A program made the position numbers and the translations under genes. A stretch of DNA of 64,000 nt from Ruminiclostridium papyrosolvens C7. GTDB taxonomy: Bacteria > Bacillota > Clostridia > Acetivibrionales > DSM-1351. The DNA lies in contig NZ_ATAY01000094.1 of NCBI RefSeq assembly GCF_000421965.1, forward strand, positions 123,918 to 187,917, read 5' to 3'. Below the pieces are notes generated by a model, which saw nothing but the letters and a program-made list of their open reading frames with translations, was not told where the DNA came from and searched no databases. Positions within the stretch are counted from its first letter, which is position 1. Each line of letters begins with the position of its first letter. This document shows, in pieces, positions 1-7,621 of the stretch.

Positions 1-40
1 CCTTTGTTGTTCCACGATTAAATTCGAAATCCTCTGACAT
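1..40 (-). CDS. N-terminal fragment of an unidentified protein, cut by the window's left edge
   Basis: An ATG on the minus strand at 38-40 is preceded by a strong GGAGG site at about 47-52. The 13 visible codons read MSEDFEFNRGTTK. This is too little to assign a family. The start is supported by the ribosome site alone. Confidence 0.55.
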   Translation of the reverse strand, partial: MSEDFEFNRGTTK

Positions 41-113
41 TCCACTTCCTCCTTATATACTTTATCTAATTTATCTTATGTGAACTTAAGAATAAATGTG
101 ACTAATTGAAATT

Positions 114-155
114 AAAAACAACAACCTGACGGCGTCCCGTCAGGTTGTTGTTTTT
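114..155. terminator. Bidirectional intrinsic terminator
   Basis: A long perfect stem (AACAACCTGACG paired with CGTCAGGTTGTT) has an A run before it and a T run after it. It therefore looks functional in both directions. It lies downstream of the minus-strand Gly/Tyr-rich gene. Confidence 0.85.
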
Positions 156-181
156 AATTATATCAGGCTCAATAACCATAG

Positions 182-403
182 TTATTGTAACCCATAATCG
201 TTATATCCTCCGTAATTGTTGTCGTAGCCAAAGCCGTAGTCATTATCTCTGCCATAGCCGAAATCTCCGGAAAATCCGCAATGGGAACCAAAGTCATTTC
301 CACAGCACTGATTTCCATATCCACCGTAACCCATATCTCCATACATACCAAATGGAGATCCGTAATTATAACCGTTGTAAAGTGAATAAAGATAGGGCTG
401 CAA
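182..403 (-). CDS. Small Gly/Tyr-rich protein, probably decaying (frameshifted 3' end, lost start codon)
   Basis: The frame encodes about 73 residues dominated by Gly, Tyr, Asn and Asp (for example GDMGYGGYGNQCCG), typical of low-complexity spore-surface or secreted proteins. The only standard in-frame start is a TTG at 401-403, but the same Gly/Tyr-rich frame continues upstream to about 449 (YLPFYGGLYGGS). There an ACG sits 8 bases after a perfect GGAGG (460-464), exactly where an ATG is expected. At the 3' end the frame stops in an atypical Leu-Gln, while the +1 frame continues as GYNNYGY before its stop at 169. This is as if one extra G were present in the GGG at 191-193. Both features suggest a recently damaged gene. 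No enzyme function can be inferred. Confidence 0.5.
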   Translation of the reverse strand: MQPYLYSLYNGYNYGSPFGMYGDMGYGGYGNQCCGNDFGSHCGFSGDFGYGRDNDYGFGYDNNYGGYNDYGLQ

Positions 404-484
404 GGACCCTCCATAGAGTCCTCCGTAAAAAGGTAAATATCTTGTATCCGTAGTACTGACCTCCTAAGCTAAAAATGCTTTTTA

Positions 485-868
485 TTAAATTGCATTGTGT
501 ACAAATGAAACAATTGCTGCAATAGGTATATCTACTACAGAACCAACAGTATAAACAGGCAGATTGCTCCAGCCGCCCGCTCCATAACCTGAACCACATC
601 CATAGCCGGCTCCGTATCCTCCACCATAACCACCCTGTGAAAATCCACTGCATGAATTACCCAGAGAACATCCGGGAGGTGGCCCAATTCTGGATATTAA
701 TCTTACAAAAACAGGATTTACTGTTAGAATTACTCCTGTAAAACCTGAACCTGACTGACCACCGCTACTTGTAAAAATTGTTACTGTCTCTCCGACATAG
801 TTCGCAAGCAAGGCACCCCAATTTGCTACAGGGGATATACCTCCGCCACATCCACAACCATCTGACAT
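485..868 (-). CDS. Gly/Cys-rich small protein with a beta-barrel-like core, possible spore-coat protein
   Basis: The protein is 127 aa. The start ATG at 866-868 follows an AAAGGAGA site. The N-terminus is Cys/Gly-rich (MSDGCGCGGG). A segment at about residues 22-60 (YVGETVTIFTSSGG, then GFTGVILTVNPVFVRLI) alternates like a small Sm/SH3-type beta-barrel. A Gly/Tyr-rich spacer follows (GGYGGGYGAGYGCGSG) and then a hydrophobic tail. There are two Cys-Gly clusters and no signal peptide. The composition suggests a cross-linkable spore-coat or exosporium component, but that is inference from composition. It shares orientation and character with the Gly/Tyr-rich gene downstream. Confidence 0.65.
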   Translation of the reverse strand: MSDGCGCGGGISPVANWGALLANYVGETVTIFTSSGGQSGSGFTGVILTVNPVFVRLISRIGPPPGCSLGNSCSGFSQGGYGGGYGAGYGCGSGYGAGGWSNLPVYTVGSVVDIPIAAIVSFVHNAI

Positions 869-945
869 AGTACGCTATCTCCTTTCATTTATTTCATACT
901 ATACTTTATGTCTACTAATTAGCCTATGTTACTTTTGAGATAACT

Positions 946-1317
946 TTAACCTTGTGTATCCTTAGATATCTCTACCCTAACTTTCTCGTAGGGTTCTTCG
1001 TCCCTGCCTTTTGATTGTGTAAAAACATGAATATCCATACATGCGTTTTGCATGTTTTCATACCCGGTGCCATCATTTGATATCACATCATAGCTTGTTA
1101 TATTATGGAAATTGAATGGTATTATGTTGCCGGAATCATCCATATAGTTGATTTCCAGTTTTTCAATCTTGGAATCCACAGGACTGGTCCAATATGGCTT
1201 AAAACCAACTCCTATGATTCTTCCGTTAATACCATGGGAAGGTATATTCAGCCTGCACCCTTGCCTGGCAAGATTCAAAAGTGCAAACTTTAGATTTTCG
1301 ATCTGTTTATAATTCAT
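946..1317 (-). CDS. Hypothetical protein of about 123 aa
   Basis: I chose the ATG at 1315-1317 because a GGAAGTGA sequence lies just upstream. A GTG at 1326 is an alternative. The sequence has no signal peptide or membrane segment. It alternates short beta-like stretches (CRLNIPSHGINGRIIGVGF) and ends in a charged tail. I do not recognise the family. The Gly-rich protein gene lies downstream on the same strand, 77 bases away, with no clear terminator between. Confidence 0.6.
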   Translation of the reverse strand: MNYKQIENLKFALLNLARQGCRLNIPSHGINGRIIGVGFKPYWTSPVDSKIEKLEINYMDDSGNIIPFNFHNITSYDVISNDGTGYENMQNACMDIHVFTQSKGRDEEPYEKVRVEISKDTQG

Positions 1318-1452
1318 TAACGTCACTTCCGTAAACCTACCACCAATAATCAGCTATTACATCTTATGTTTACTTGGCTGTTTAGGTTACATAAATTATT
1401 TGCCAGGTCAGAGAATGTCGGTATTCTCCCTTTATTGAAATGAAGAAGCATG

Positions 1453-1860
1453 CTATATCTGTTGGTATAGATTAGAATTTTCTTTTGCTATTCTTTGTTC
1501 AAGAAGGGCAAAAATTCTTTGTGATTCACTTACAAACAAATCTATGTCATTAGTTATTTTTGTTCTTGTATTAAAACGATCTTTATACACCATAAATTCG
1601 GTACTTATAGTCCCCATTTCATCTATATAAGCCTGTGCTGTTGTCCCCACTTCAGAATTACTGCTTTTAAGGAGCTGCGGATACATGTACTGATCTTCTG
1701 TACCAAGATGAACTTTAAGTTTACCGGCAAGGTTACTTATCTTTGATGAAATCTCAAGGGCCTCTTTGGCAATATCCTTATGGTTAATATAGGATTTAAT
1801 ATCTGATAGAATTTCAGCAATCTCCTCATGCTGTCTCTTTAAGGTTTCTAAATATAACAT
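1453..1860 (-). CDS. Hemerythrin-like HHE-domain protein
   Basis: A 135-aa all-helical protein. The pattern resembles the hemerythrin HHE cation-binding family, whose helices carry His/Glu/Asp ligands for a di-iron site: His11-Glu12-Glu13 in helix 1, His51 with Glu55-Asp56 in HLGTEDQYMYP, and a late Glu. Such proteins bind O2, NO or iron, or act as redox sensors; which applies here cannot be told. Some canonical ligands look missing, so the di-iron site may be incomplete. The gene is monocistronic, with an ATG at 1858-1860 preceded by GGAGG. Confidence 0.65.
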   Translation of the reverse strand: MLYLETLKRQHEEIAEILSDIKSYINHKDIAKEALEISSKISNLAGKLKVHLGTEDQYMYPQLLKSSNSEVGTTAQAYIDEMGTISTEFMVYKDRFNTRTKITNDIDLFVSESQRIFALLEQRIAKENSNLYQQI

Positions 1861-1943
1861 TTGTCATCCTCCGGCAATTTTATAGTCTTTATATACCCCA
1901 TGTAATAGCTCCAAAACATACTACACCGTAGAACAAACGCAAA

Positions 1944-1978
1944 AAAACCTACAAAACACTTGATTTTTGTAGGTTTTT
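1944..1978 (-). terminator. Intrinsic terminator of the PadR-DUF2812 operon
   Basis: AAAAACCTACAAAA pairs with TTTTGTAGGTTTTT around a short loop. It is placed just downstream of the stop at 2006 on the minus strand, and the U-run follows the stem. Confidence 0.8.
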
Positions 1979-2005
1979 AAGGCATCCATCTAGAATTATC
2001 TTTTG

Positions 2006-2563
2006 TTACTCATGAAGTTGTTTTTCCTTTTTTAACTTGAAAATCTTCCTTAGATACCCTATTACTAACCAAGTAAGGCATACACCGAATATTCCATTAA
2101 TGCAAACCAGAGGGGAAATATAAGTCAGATAGCTGCTGTTATATCTAAAACTTGAAACTATTCCGTTAATAATATTAAGTAAAAATGCAAATAGGTTTAT
2201 CAATCCTATAGTACCCAAAAAAGTACTTACCCTCCTATAATGATTAATCTTTGACTCTATATCGGAGTATATGTCAAATGGACCTTCTGAAGATTTCTTT
2301 CGAAGAAAAATCCAGCGCCAGTAAGTAGCAACACATTCAATACCGCTTTCCTCTAAAAACCTTATATATGCCACACTTTCAGCATGCGATGGAACATGTT
2401 CCAGAAGTTCGAGTCTGTAAATATAATCATTATTCGGTGTTTCCGTAAAAACGTACCTGCACCATGAGTAATCCGTTAATGCCATGCCCTTGGATGACAT
2501 TTCATTAAGCCATTTTTCCTCTTTTTCAAAATCCCAATATGCTTTCCAAACAACATGTTTCAT
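2006..2563 (-). CDS. DUF2812-type membrane protein
   Basis: A 185-aa protein. The N-terminal soluble half resembles the DUF2812 family (KAYWDFEKEEKWLNEMSSKG, then a Trp/Tyr-rich stretch to about residue 100). Two hydrophobic segments follow (about 118-140 and 148-170) and then a Lys-rich tail. The start codon shares one base with the stop of the upstream padR-like gene (TAATG), so the two are translationally coupled. DUF2812 proteins are commonly found beside PadR regulators, which fits here. The molecular role is unknown. Confidence 0.75.
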   Translation of the reverse strand: MKHVVWKAYWDFEKEEKWLNEMSSKGMALTDYSWCRYVFTETPNNDYIYRLELLEHVPSHAESVAYIRFLEESGIECVATYWRWIFLRKKSSEGPFDIYSDIESKINHYRRVSTFLGTIGLINLFAFLLNIINGIVSSFRYNSSYLTYISPLVCINGIFGVCLTWLVIGYLRKIFKLKKEKQLHE

Positions 2564-2889
2564 TAAAATTCACCCCCTGTAATCTTCTTGCCGTTTTCAA
2601 CTAACTCTTCCAATCTGACTATTTCGCCACTGATAATCTCTTTACCCAAGTCAGTTATTTCGTATTCCTTTTTTCTTGAATCCTTTTCTACATTAATGGA
2701 TTTAATCCAATTTTTTTCTAACAATGTATTAATTGCTCCATACAAAGTACCTGCTCCAAGATTAACTCTTTGCTTGCTTAATTCCTTTACGTTTTGCATT
2801 ATCCCATATCCATGCAACGGTTTATACAGTGAGAGGAGAATATAAAATACTGCTTCCGTTAATGCACCTCGTTCTTGACTTTCAGGCAT
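2563..2889 (-). CDS. PadR-family transcriptional regulator
   Basis: 108 aa. The winged-helix core is recognisable: LHGYGIMQNVKELSKQRVNLG, then GAGTLYGAINTLLEKNWI and the wing RKKEYEITDLGKE. These are the PadR signatures. It is first in a two-gene operon with a DUF2812 membrane protein. Its promoter carries three copies of a repeat that overlaps the -35/-10 region, which suggests autoregulation. PadR proteins usually respond to small toxic ligands or envelope stress. The ligand here is unknown. Confidence 0.88.
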   Translation of the reverse strand: MPESQERGALTEAVFYILLSLYKPLHGYGIMQNVKELSKQRVNLGAGTLYGAINTLLEKNWIKSINVEKDSRKKEYEITDLGKEIISGEIVRLEELVENGKKITGGEF

Positions 2890-2915
2890 TTAAATCACTC
2901 CTTGCTTCCACAGTT

Positions 2916-2986
2916 CTATCGGCGTTCGTTATATCGGCTATCGTTATATCTAATACAATTATATCGGCTTCCGTTATACGTGTCAA
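2916..2986 (-). promoter_or_regulatory. SigA-type promoter with three PadR operator-like repeats
   Basis: On the minus strand TTGACA (2981-2986) and TATAAT (2958-2963) are separated by exactly 17 bases. Three direct repeats of TATCGGC-N(3-4)-CGTTATA (plus strand) lie at 2916-2933, 2931-2948 and 2961-2978. The last falls inside the spacer. The arrangement suggests repression of the padR-DUF2812 operon by its own PadR product. Confidence 0.75.
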
Positions 2987-2998
2987 TAATTTGGCAAA

Positions 2999-3044
2999 AA
3001 AAAGAAGCTTGAATGTAATTCTCTAAAAAGTTATATTCAGGCTT
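2999..3044 (-). terminator. Intrinsic terminator of the DinB-like gene
   Basis: Arms at 3005-3018 and 3031-3044 pair at 12 of 14 positions. On the minus strand they are followed by a T-rich tract (plus-strand A run near 2996-3003). Confidence 0.65.
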
Positions 3045-3087
3045 CCTTAATACTGTTATTCGCCCTGTAGCATAACAAAGTTAATTA

Positions 3088-3573
3088 TTATTTTGGGGAA
3101 GCTGCTTTAAACAGTTGAATATTTCTGTCAATTAGCTTTTTGTGAAAGTCAACATGCTCTATATATTGACTAAGTGCCTCTTCCAAATTTACTTTGCCTT
3201 TCTTATCATGTATATAGGCATACTTGGTCCAATCACAAGCAATAATTGTTTTTAGATGGCTTACCATGTAGCTGCGGACTAATTTCATTAAATCCATAGA
3301 CATTTTAAGATCTGAAAGCTGGTAGTCTAAATTCCTTGTCCAGATTTGATCAAATGAAAGGACAGGAGTATCAGGCTGTGCAATTGCCTTTCTATAACGA
3401 TGAAAATTGGCAATATCAACCTCCATGCAATGAATTATCTGCTCCTTTATAGACCAGGCATCTTCAAATGGCCTATATAGTATAAGCTCATCAGATAGTT
3501 CAAGTACATAATCAAATTCATTTGATAGAAGCTCAAATTGTTGTAAAAGACTGTTTTTTTCCTCTTTTGTCAT
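3088..3573 (-). CDS. DinB-superfamily (DinB_2-like) protein
   Basis: A 161-aa four-helix protein. The three-His metal site of the DinB/YfiT superfamily can be picked out: His48 (WSIKEQIIHCMEVD) and His140/His144 (YIEHVDFHKKLIDRN). Members of this fold include thiol transferases such as bacillithiol transferase and maleylpyruvate isomerase, as well as many uncharacterised metal-binding proteins. The substrate cannot be told. The gene is monocistronic with its own terminator. Confidence 0.75.
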   Translation of the reverse strand: MTKEEKNSLLQQFELLSNEFDYVLELSDELILYRPFEDAWSIKEQIIHCMEVDIANFHRYRKAIAQPDTPVLSFDQIWTRNLDYQLSDLKMSMDLMKLVRSYMVSHLKTIIACDWTKYAYIHDKKGKVNLEEALSQYIEHVDFHKKLIDRNIQLFKAASPK

Positions 3574-3684
3574 TTTACCATTTCCTCACTTTTTTATATC
3601 TAATTGTAATATTTTACAATATTAACGTCAAATTAATGTGTATTTCCACAGGCCCATCGGCACTTATTGGCTATCCGTAACATA

Positions 3685-3726
3685 AAAATATTAGGCGGAT
3701 GTCGAAAAGCACCCGCCTAATATTTT
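3685..3726 (-). terminator. Strong terminator at the end of the ACP/radical-SAM/ABC operon
   Basis: AAAATATTAGGCGG (3685-3698) pairs with CCGCCTAATATTTT (3713-3726). The pairing continues inward with one G-U, and the stem is followed on the minus strand by T-rich sequence. It closes the operon running from about 11.2 kb, downstream of the 7-codon frame. Confidence 0.8.
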
Positions 3727-3743
3727 ATGTTCTTATTGATAAA

Positions 3744-3767
3744 TTAAACTGATAAATTACCTACCAT
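3744..3767 (-). CDS. Seven-codon reading frame with a perfect Shine-Dalgarno
   Basis: On the minus strand GGAGGTGA, fully complementary to the 16S 3' end, lies five bases before an ATG (3765-3767). The ATG opens the peptide MVGNLSV, followed by TAA. The frame sits between the ABC ATPase stop and the operon terminator and is preceded by two perfect palindromes. A start signal this good without a protein is unusual. It may be a translated regulatory peptide, a signalling peptide, or the remnant of a larger gene. Function is unknown, and translation is inferred only from the ribosome site. Confidence 0.35.
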   Translation of the reverse strand: MVGNLSV

Positions 3768-3795
3768 GTAGCTCACCTCCCTTATCAAAATAGCT

Positions 3796-3833
3796 ATTGT
3801 TTCCGGAAACAATATATATGTACTTCGAAGTAC
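3796..3833. repeat. Two adjacent perfect palindromes
   Basis: ATTGTTTCCGGAAACAAT (3796-3813) and GTACTTCGAAGTAC (3820-3833) are each perfectly self-complementary and six bases apart. On the minus strand they lie just upstream of the seven-codon frame. They could form two tandem RNA hairpins in the operon's 3' region, or be binding sites for dimeric regulators. Confidence 0.6.
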
Positions 3834-3906
3834 CACAAATTAAACACTTGCCTTGAAATAAAACATGTTTGTTATACTATATTTGTCTGAACTATGACTT
3901 CCTTTT

Positions 3907-4908
3907 TTATTGATCAATCAGAATCTTTGAATCATTACTCAGGTAGATATCGTGAATTATGTCCTCTATTGCTTTTTCTTTTATTTCAATATCCGCTATT
4001 TCAGCTATCTTTGATATTTCAAACAGCAAATGACCGGCTGAGGATACTGTTTTATCAACAACAAAGCTCCATTTTAATCCGTTTAATTCAGGCACACCCT
4101 TTACGCCGGGAATATCAAATTCATTTATAGGCGCCAGAAGGTTTACCGTTACGACGCTTGTTTTATTATAGCTATCTCTAAGATTGGTCATGGGACAATC
4201 AACAACAATGACTCCCTTATCAATTAAAATAATCCTCTCACAAATTTCTTCTATATCCTTCATATCATGAGAGGTGAGAATTACCGTGGTTTTGTACTCC
4301 CGGTTAAGCTTCAGAATAAACTCACGAATTTGACGTTTTGCCACAATATCCAGACCTATCGTAGGTTCATCAAGGAAAAGCAATTCCGGATTGTGCAATA
4401 TGGAAGCAGCAATTTCCGCTCGCATACGCTGTCCGAGACTGAGTTGACGGACAGGCTGGTTCCATATGCTTTCGAGATCAAGGTATTCCTTGAAAAGATC
4501 CAGATTTTTTGCATAAACATTATCCTGAATCCTGTATATCTTCTTTAAAAGCTTAAAAGTATCACTTATGGGTAAATCCCACCACAGCTGGCTTCGTTGC
4601 CCAAATACAACACCTATATGATAAGCATTTTGTTTTCTCTTCTTAAAAGGATCGTTCCCCATAACGGTTATATTCCCTGATGTAGGAGCAAGAATTCCAC
4701 TAAGCATTTTTATGGTGGTAGACTTGCCTGCTCCATTAGGACCCACAAATCCCACAAGACTACCTTTTGAGATTGAAAAATTAATATCTTTAACAGCATT
4801 TATCATCTCAAACTTCCTTGCAAACATAAATTTTAAAATGCCACCTTCACGCTTTGCTATTTTATAATCACGAGACAATCCTTTAACATTTATAAGTTGT
4901 TGTTCCAT
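3907..4908 (-). CDS. ABC-2 exporter ATPase subunit
   Basis: 333 aa from the ATG at 4906-4908, which follows a GGGAGGAATATAT site; longer frames upstream lack a better site. Walker A is GPNGAGKSTTIKML, signature LSLGQRMRAEIA and Walker B LLFLDEPTIGLD. About 100 residues follow the ATPase core. The family resembles the ATPases of DUF990/ABC-2 export systems with two different permeases. It is the last gene of the operon, 23 bases after the BtrH-like gene. With the two permeases upstream it should form the exporter for the product made by the ACP, adenylation and radical SAM enzymes. Confidence 0.88.
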   Translation of the reverse strand: MEQQLINVKGLSRDYKIAKREGGILKFMFARKFEMINAVKDINFSISKGSLVGFVGPNGAGKSTTIKMLSGILAPTSGNITVMGNDPFKKRKQNAYHIGVVFGQRSQLWWDLPISDTFKLLKKIYRIQDNVYAKNLDLFKEYLDLESIWNQPVRQLSLGQRMRAEIAASILHNPELLFLDEPTIGLDIVAKRQIREFILKLNREYKTTVILTSHDMKDIEEICERIILIDKGVIVVDCPMTNLRDSYNKTSVVTVNLLAPINEFDIPGVKGVPELNGLKWSFVVDKTVSSAGHLLFEISKIAEIADIEIKEKAIEDIIHDIYLSNDSKILIDQ

Positions 4909-4931
4909 ATATATTCCTCCCGTAACGGATA

Positions 4932-5999
4932 TCATGAAAAGTCCTCATTAGTGTATTGATAATACTTCAATTCAATCAGCATTTCGCTCAGGAACTGTTC
5001 GAAAAGTTCTTTGCTGTTCATTATCATATTGCTTACCCTGTCTCTGGAGGTCATTGCAAGCTCTTTATTTGGGGATATAGTTACTTTCGTAAATAAGTTC
5101 AATGCAGTCTGGAGAGTTGTAACTATCTTTTGAATTTGACCAAGCAGTAAATCCTGTTTACGTAAAATATATTTATTATCAATTAAATAATTCAAACGCT
5201 TAAGCCATAATGTTGACATATCCTTAATAAGTCCAAGGGGTCTGAATCTGTTAAATTCAATATCTTTAATCTGCTGTGCAATTAAATCAAAGCTATCTGC
5301 ACCAAAGAAAAAATCTCCCTTTTCTTTAATACTAATCGAATTAAAATTGAAATTAATATTTTCGCCTGCCATATTCCTGAATATATTTTCACATGACATG
5401 AATTGTTCAATTGAATGTATCAGTTCAGCTATACTGACGACAAAAGTATATTCCTCTCTGTACCTCAATAACATGACATTTGAGTTTTTACGGAATCCTT
5501 CAAATTCGTTAACTCCGTAGAACCCATTATGCATTTCCTCGTATGAACAAACATAGCATCCGAATTTACCTCCGGGCATATCCTTATACGGGAAAAAATC
5601 ACCCAAATAGAACTCTCTTTTTTCACTGTCATAACCATAAACAATCAGATTGTGTGCCTCAGCATTATACCCCTTGTAAGCATTCATATCTTGTCTGTTA
5701 ACTGCTATATAAATATAAAAATCATTATTTAAAGCGTATTCAAGATATTCAACGATATCACATTTCATATTGTCAATATAATCATAAGTTACTCCTGATA
5801 TGGTAAGATAAGGGCAATTAAAAAACTCGGTGGTTCTTGCAAACCCGTCCAATACCAAGGATTTAGCCATATAAATGTTAACCAGATTGTTTACCATCCA
5901 AGGAGTTGCTTGTGGATAGCTATCTAATATTGCCATTAAGTATGTGTCTGCCGGCAAATGAGATATATCCGGTTTTGTAAATGGTAATATTTTATTCAT
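4932..5999 (-). CDS. C39/BtrH-like protein of the carrier-protein operon
   Basis: 355 aa, ATG at 5997-5999 after AGGAAGAGG. The N-terminal half ends in a papain-like His-Asp pair (EAHNLIVYGYDSEKREFYLGDF, split as HNLIVYGYD and LGDFF), the arrangement seen in C39-like peptidases and in the N-terminal domain of butirosin BtrH, an acyltransferase that moves acyl groups from an ACP. The C-terminal half is helical. I see no Cys in the expected N-terminal nucleophile position (LPADTYLMAILDSYP), so catalysis is uncertain. A divergent homologue is encoded at 11546-12682. Co-occurrence with an ACP and an adenylation enzyme supports a role in acyl transfer or in substrate handling at the exporter. This is a family-level inference. 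Confidence 0.6.
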   Translation of the reverse strand: MNKILPFTKPDISHLPADTYLMAILDSYPQATPWMVNNLVNIYMAKSLVLDGFARTTEFFNCPYLTISGVTYDYIDNMKCDIVEYLEYALNNDFYIYIAVNRQDMNAYKGYNAEAHNLIVYGYDSEKREFYLGDFFPYKDMPGGKFGCYVCSYEEMHNGFYGVNEFEGFRKNSNVMLLRYREEYTFVVSIAELIHSIEQFMSCENIFRNMAGENINFNFNSISIKEKGDFFFGADSFDLIAQQIKDIEFNRFRPLGLIKDMSTLWLKRLNYLIDNKYILRKQDLLLGQIQKIVTTLQTALNLFTKVTISPNKELAMTSRDRVSNMIMNSKELFEQFLSEMLIELKYYQYTNEDFS

Positions 6000-6031
6000 T
6001 TTTGTCCTCTTCCTTTTAAAACTTAATTATG

Positions 6032-6832
6032 TTAGCTGCCGCTGCCTGAATAACGCCTCAGGCCTCTGTTAAAAATAAATATAGACAGCGCAAAAATCAT
6101 GACCCCTATAAGCGGAGATAATAATCCTATAATTAAATCCGAACAAGTCTGCACTTTCATTAATATTATAAGACTTGGATAGTAATTGATAATGGCATAG
6201 GGCAGTATAAAAGTTAATATAAATCCTATATACGTCGGAAATATTGTTAGCGGATATTGAATCATAGAGCGTATGTCATAATACAATGTCACAGACAGAG
6301 AATCTGTCCGTAACAGCCAGAAGCTTAAACTTCCCAGAATAATCATAGCACCTGCCTGAAAGAAAATACCGCCGATTATGGTAAAAACCAAATAAATATA
6401 CGAAAAAAATGTCATCCTATAATTGATTTTATATATTGCAAGAATCATAAATATTATTGTTACAAGAATTTGTCCGAGAAAAGTATCTCCAAAACGGCGA
6501 CACATCATTTGCTTTATAACTCCCATCGGGCGTATGAGATAGCTGTCGAGGTTCCCAGAAGTTATCTCATTTTCAAGATGGTACACTGTATACCAAAAAA
6601 ATATTCCTGCTATTGCATAGGTTACTACATTTAAGCCGTATAACAATGTCATTTCTTCGAAACTCCAGCCTTCAATACTATTGAACCGCTGTACCAATGC
6701 CCAAAATGTTATATAGGAAATAAAGTATCTGTAAAAATTTACGGTCAGGCCGGTAAAAAAACTTATGCGATATTCCATTCTAGACTTTAAAAATATCTTT
6801 ACATAACTGCCATATATGCTTAAAAACTCCAT
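6032..6832 (-). CDS. ABC-2 type permease, subunit 1
   Basis: 266 aa from the ATG at 6830-6832, which follows AAGGAGGGTAAT; the site lies inside the last codons of the upstream permease gene. Six hydrophobic segments are visible. The sequence pattern ENEITSGNLDSYLIRPM before the third segment is typical of DUF990/ABC-2_6 permeases. Only one base separates it from the preceding gene's stop, so it is translationally coupled. It probably pairs with the second permease and the ATPase encoded downstream. Confidence 0.82.
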   Translation of the reverse strand: MEFLSIYGSYVKIFLKSRMEYRISFFTGLTVNFYRYFISYITFWALVQRFNSIEGWSFEEMTLLYGLNVVTYAIAGIFFWYTVYHLENEITSGNLDSYLIRPMGVIKQMMCRRFGDTFLGQILVTIIFMILAIYKINYRMTFFSYIYLVFTIIGGIFFQAGAMIILGSLSFWLLRTDSLSVTLYYDIRSMIQYPLTIFPTYIGFILTFILPYAIINYYPSLIILMKVQTCSDLIIGLLSPLIGVMIFALSIFIFNRGLRRYSGSGS

Positions 6833-6833
6833 A

Positions 6834-7592
6834 TTACCCTCCTTGTACAACCGCTTTCCTTAATGCCATCTTATATACGATAAAATTGAGAACGATAAAA
6901 ACGCAAATCCATCCAAGAAGTATTAAGTAATTTGTAAGAATGCTCTCTCCTTGTACCTTTGCAAACAAAAGCTCAAGGGGAAAAGAATATAAAAATCTAA
7001 AGGGTAAAACTGTGGCTATAGATTTAAGAAGGCCGGGCAGTATAGCAATGGGTAAAAAAGATCCGGCAAAGAGTCTAATTGTATCCTCTATCAATAATTT
7101 CAGTGGCCATATCTCAATTATTGCAAATGCCAGAAAACCAATCAAGGCATAAATCAACACCAGTAATATATGGCCTAATATCAAAGCTAAAAGAACCAAT
7201 AATATATTACTGTATACACCGCGATAAAGCAGCGGAATGAAAATGATTGCTATAGGCAGGCCCTGGACAACGAATTTTGAAACAGTTTTTGCCAGTTCCG
7301 TTTGCCATGACATGGCAAAGATGTTTATGGGCCTCAGCAGGTCAATAACAAACGCACCGGAGGATACTTTACCTCCTATACTATCTGATATACCCGGGGT
7401 ATAAATCATTGCTATAATATTTGACATTATCGTATACCGAATCATATATTGGATCATCTCTGTATTTTCTTTGTACAAGGATTTCCACAGCAGTATATTA
7501 ATATAAATTACCAGTATGGAGCCTAAGCAAGAAAAAAACATAGAGTAACGGTATACAAAAGAATTCTTTAAAGAAATATAAAATAAATACAT
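6834..7592 (-). CDS. ABC-2 type permease, subunit 2
   Basis: 252 aa with six predicted membrane segments. GGKVSSGAFVIDLLRPINIF matches the cytoplasmic motif of DUF990-type ABC-2 permeases and resembles SGNLDSYLIRP in its partner, so the two probably form a heterodimeric channel. ATG at 7590-7592 preceded by AAGGAAG. It lies 29 bases after the adenylation gene. Confidence 0.82.
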   Translation of the reverse strand: MYLFYISLKNSFVYRYSMFFSCLGSILVIYINILLWKSLYKENTEMIQYMIRYTIMSNIIAMIYTPGISDSIGGKVSSGAFVIDLLRPINIFAMSWQTELAKTVSKFVVQGLPIAIIFIPLLYRGVYSNILLVLLALILGHILLVLIYALIGFLAFAIIEIWPLKLLIEDTIRLFAGSFLPIAILPGLLKSIATVLPFRFLYSFPLELLFAKVQGESILTNYLILLGWICVFIVLNFIVYKMALRKAVVQGG

Positions 7593-7621
7593 GTTTTATT
7601 CTTCCTTTATTAAATTATGGA

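Noticed and set aside
169..414. An 81-residue frame overlapping the Gly/Tyr-rich gene, starting with ATG after GGAGG
   Set aside because: Its composition is random except for the final GYNNYGY, which fits a frameshift from the Gly/Tyr frame. The ATG follows a coding GGA-GGA by chance.
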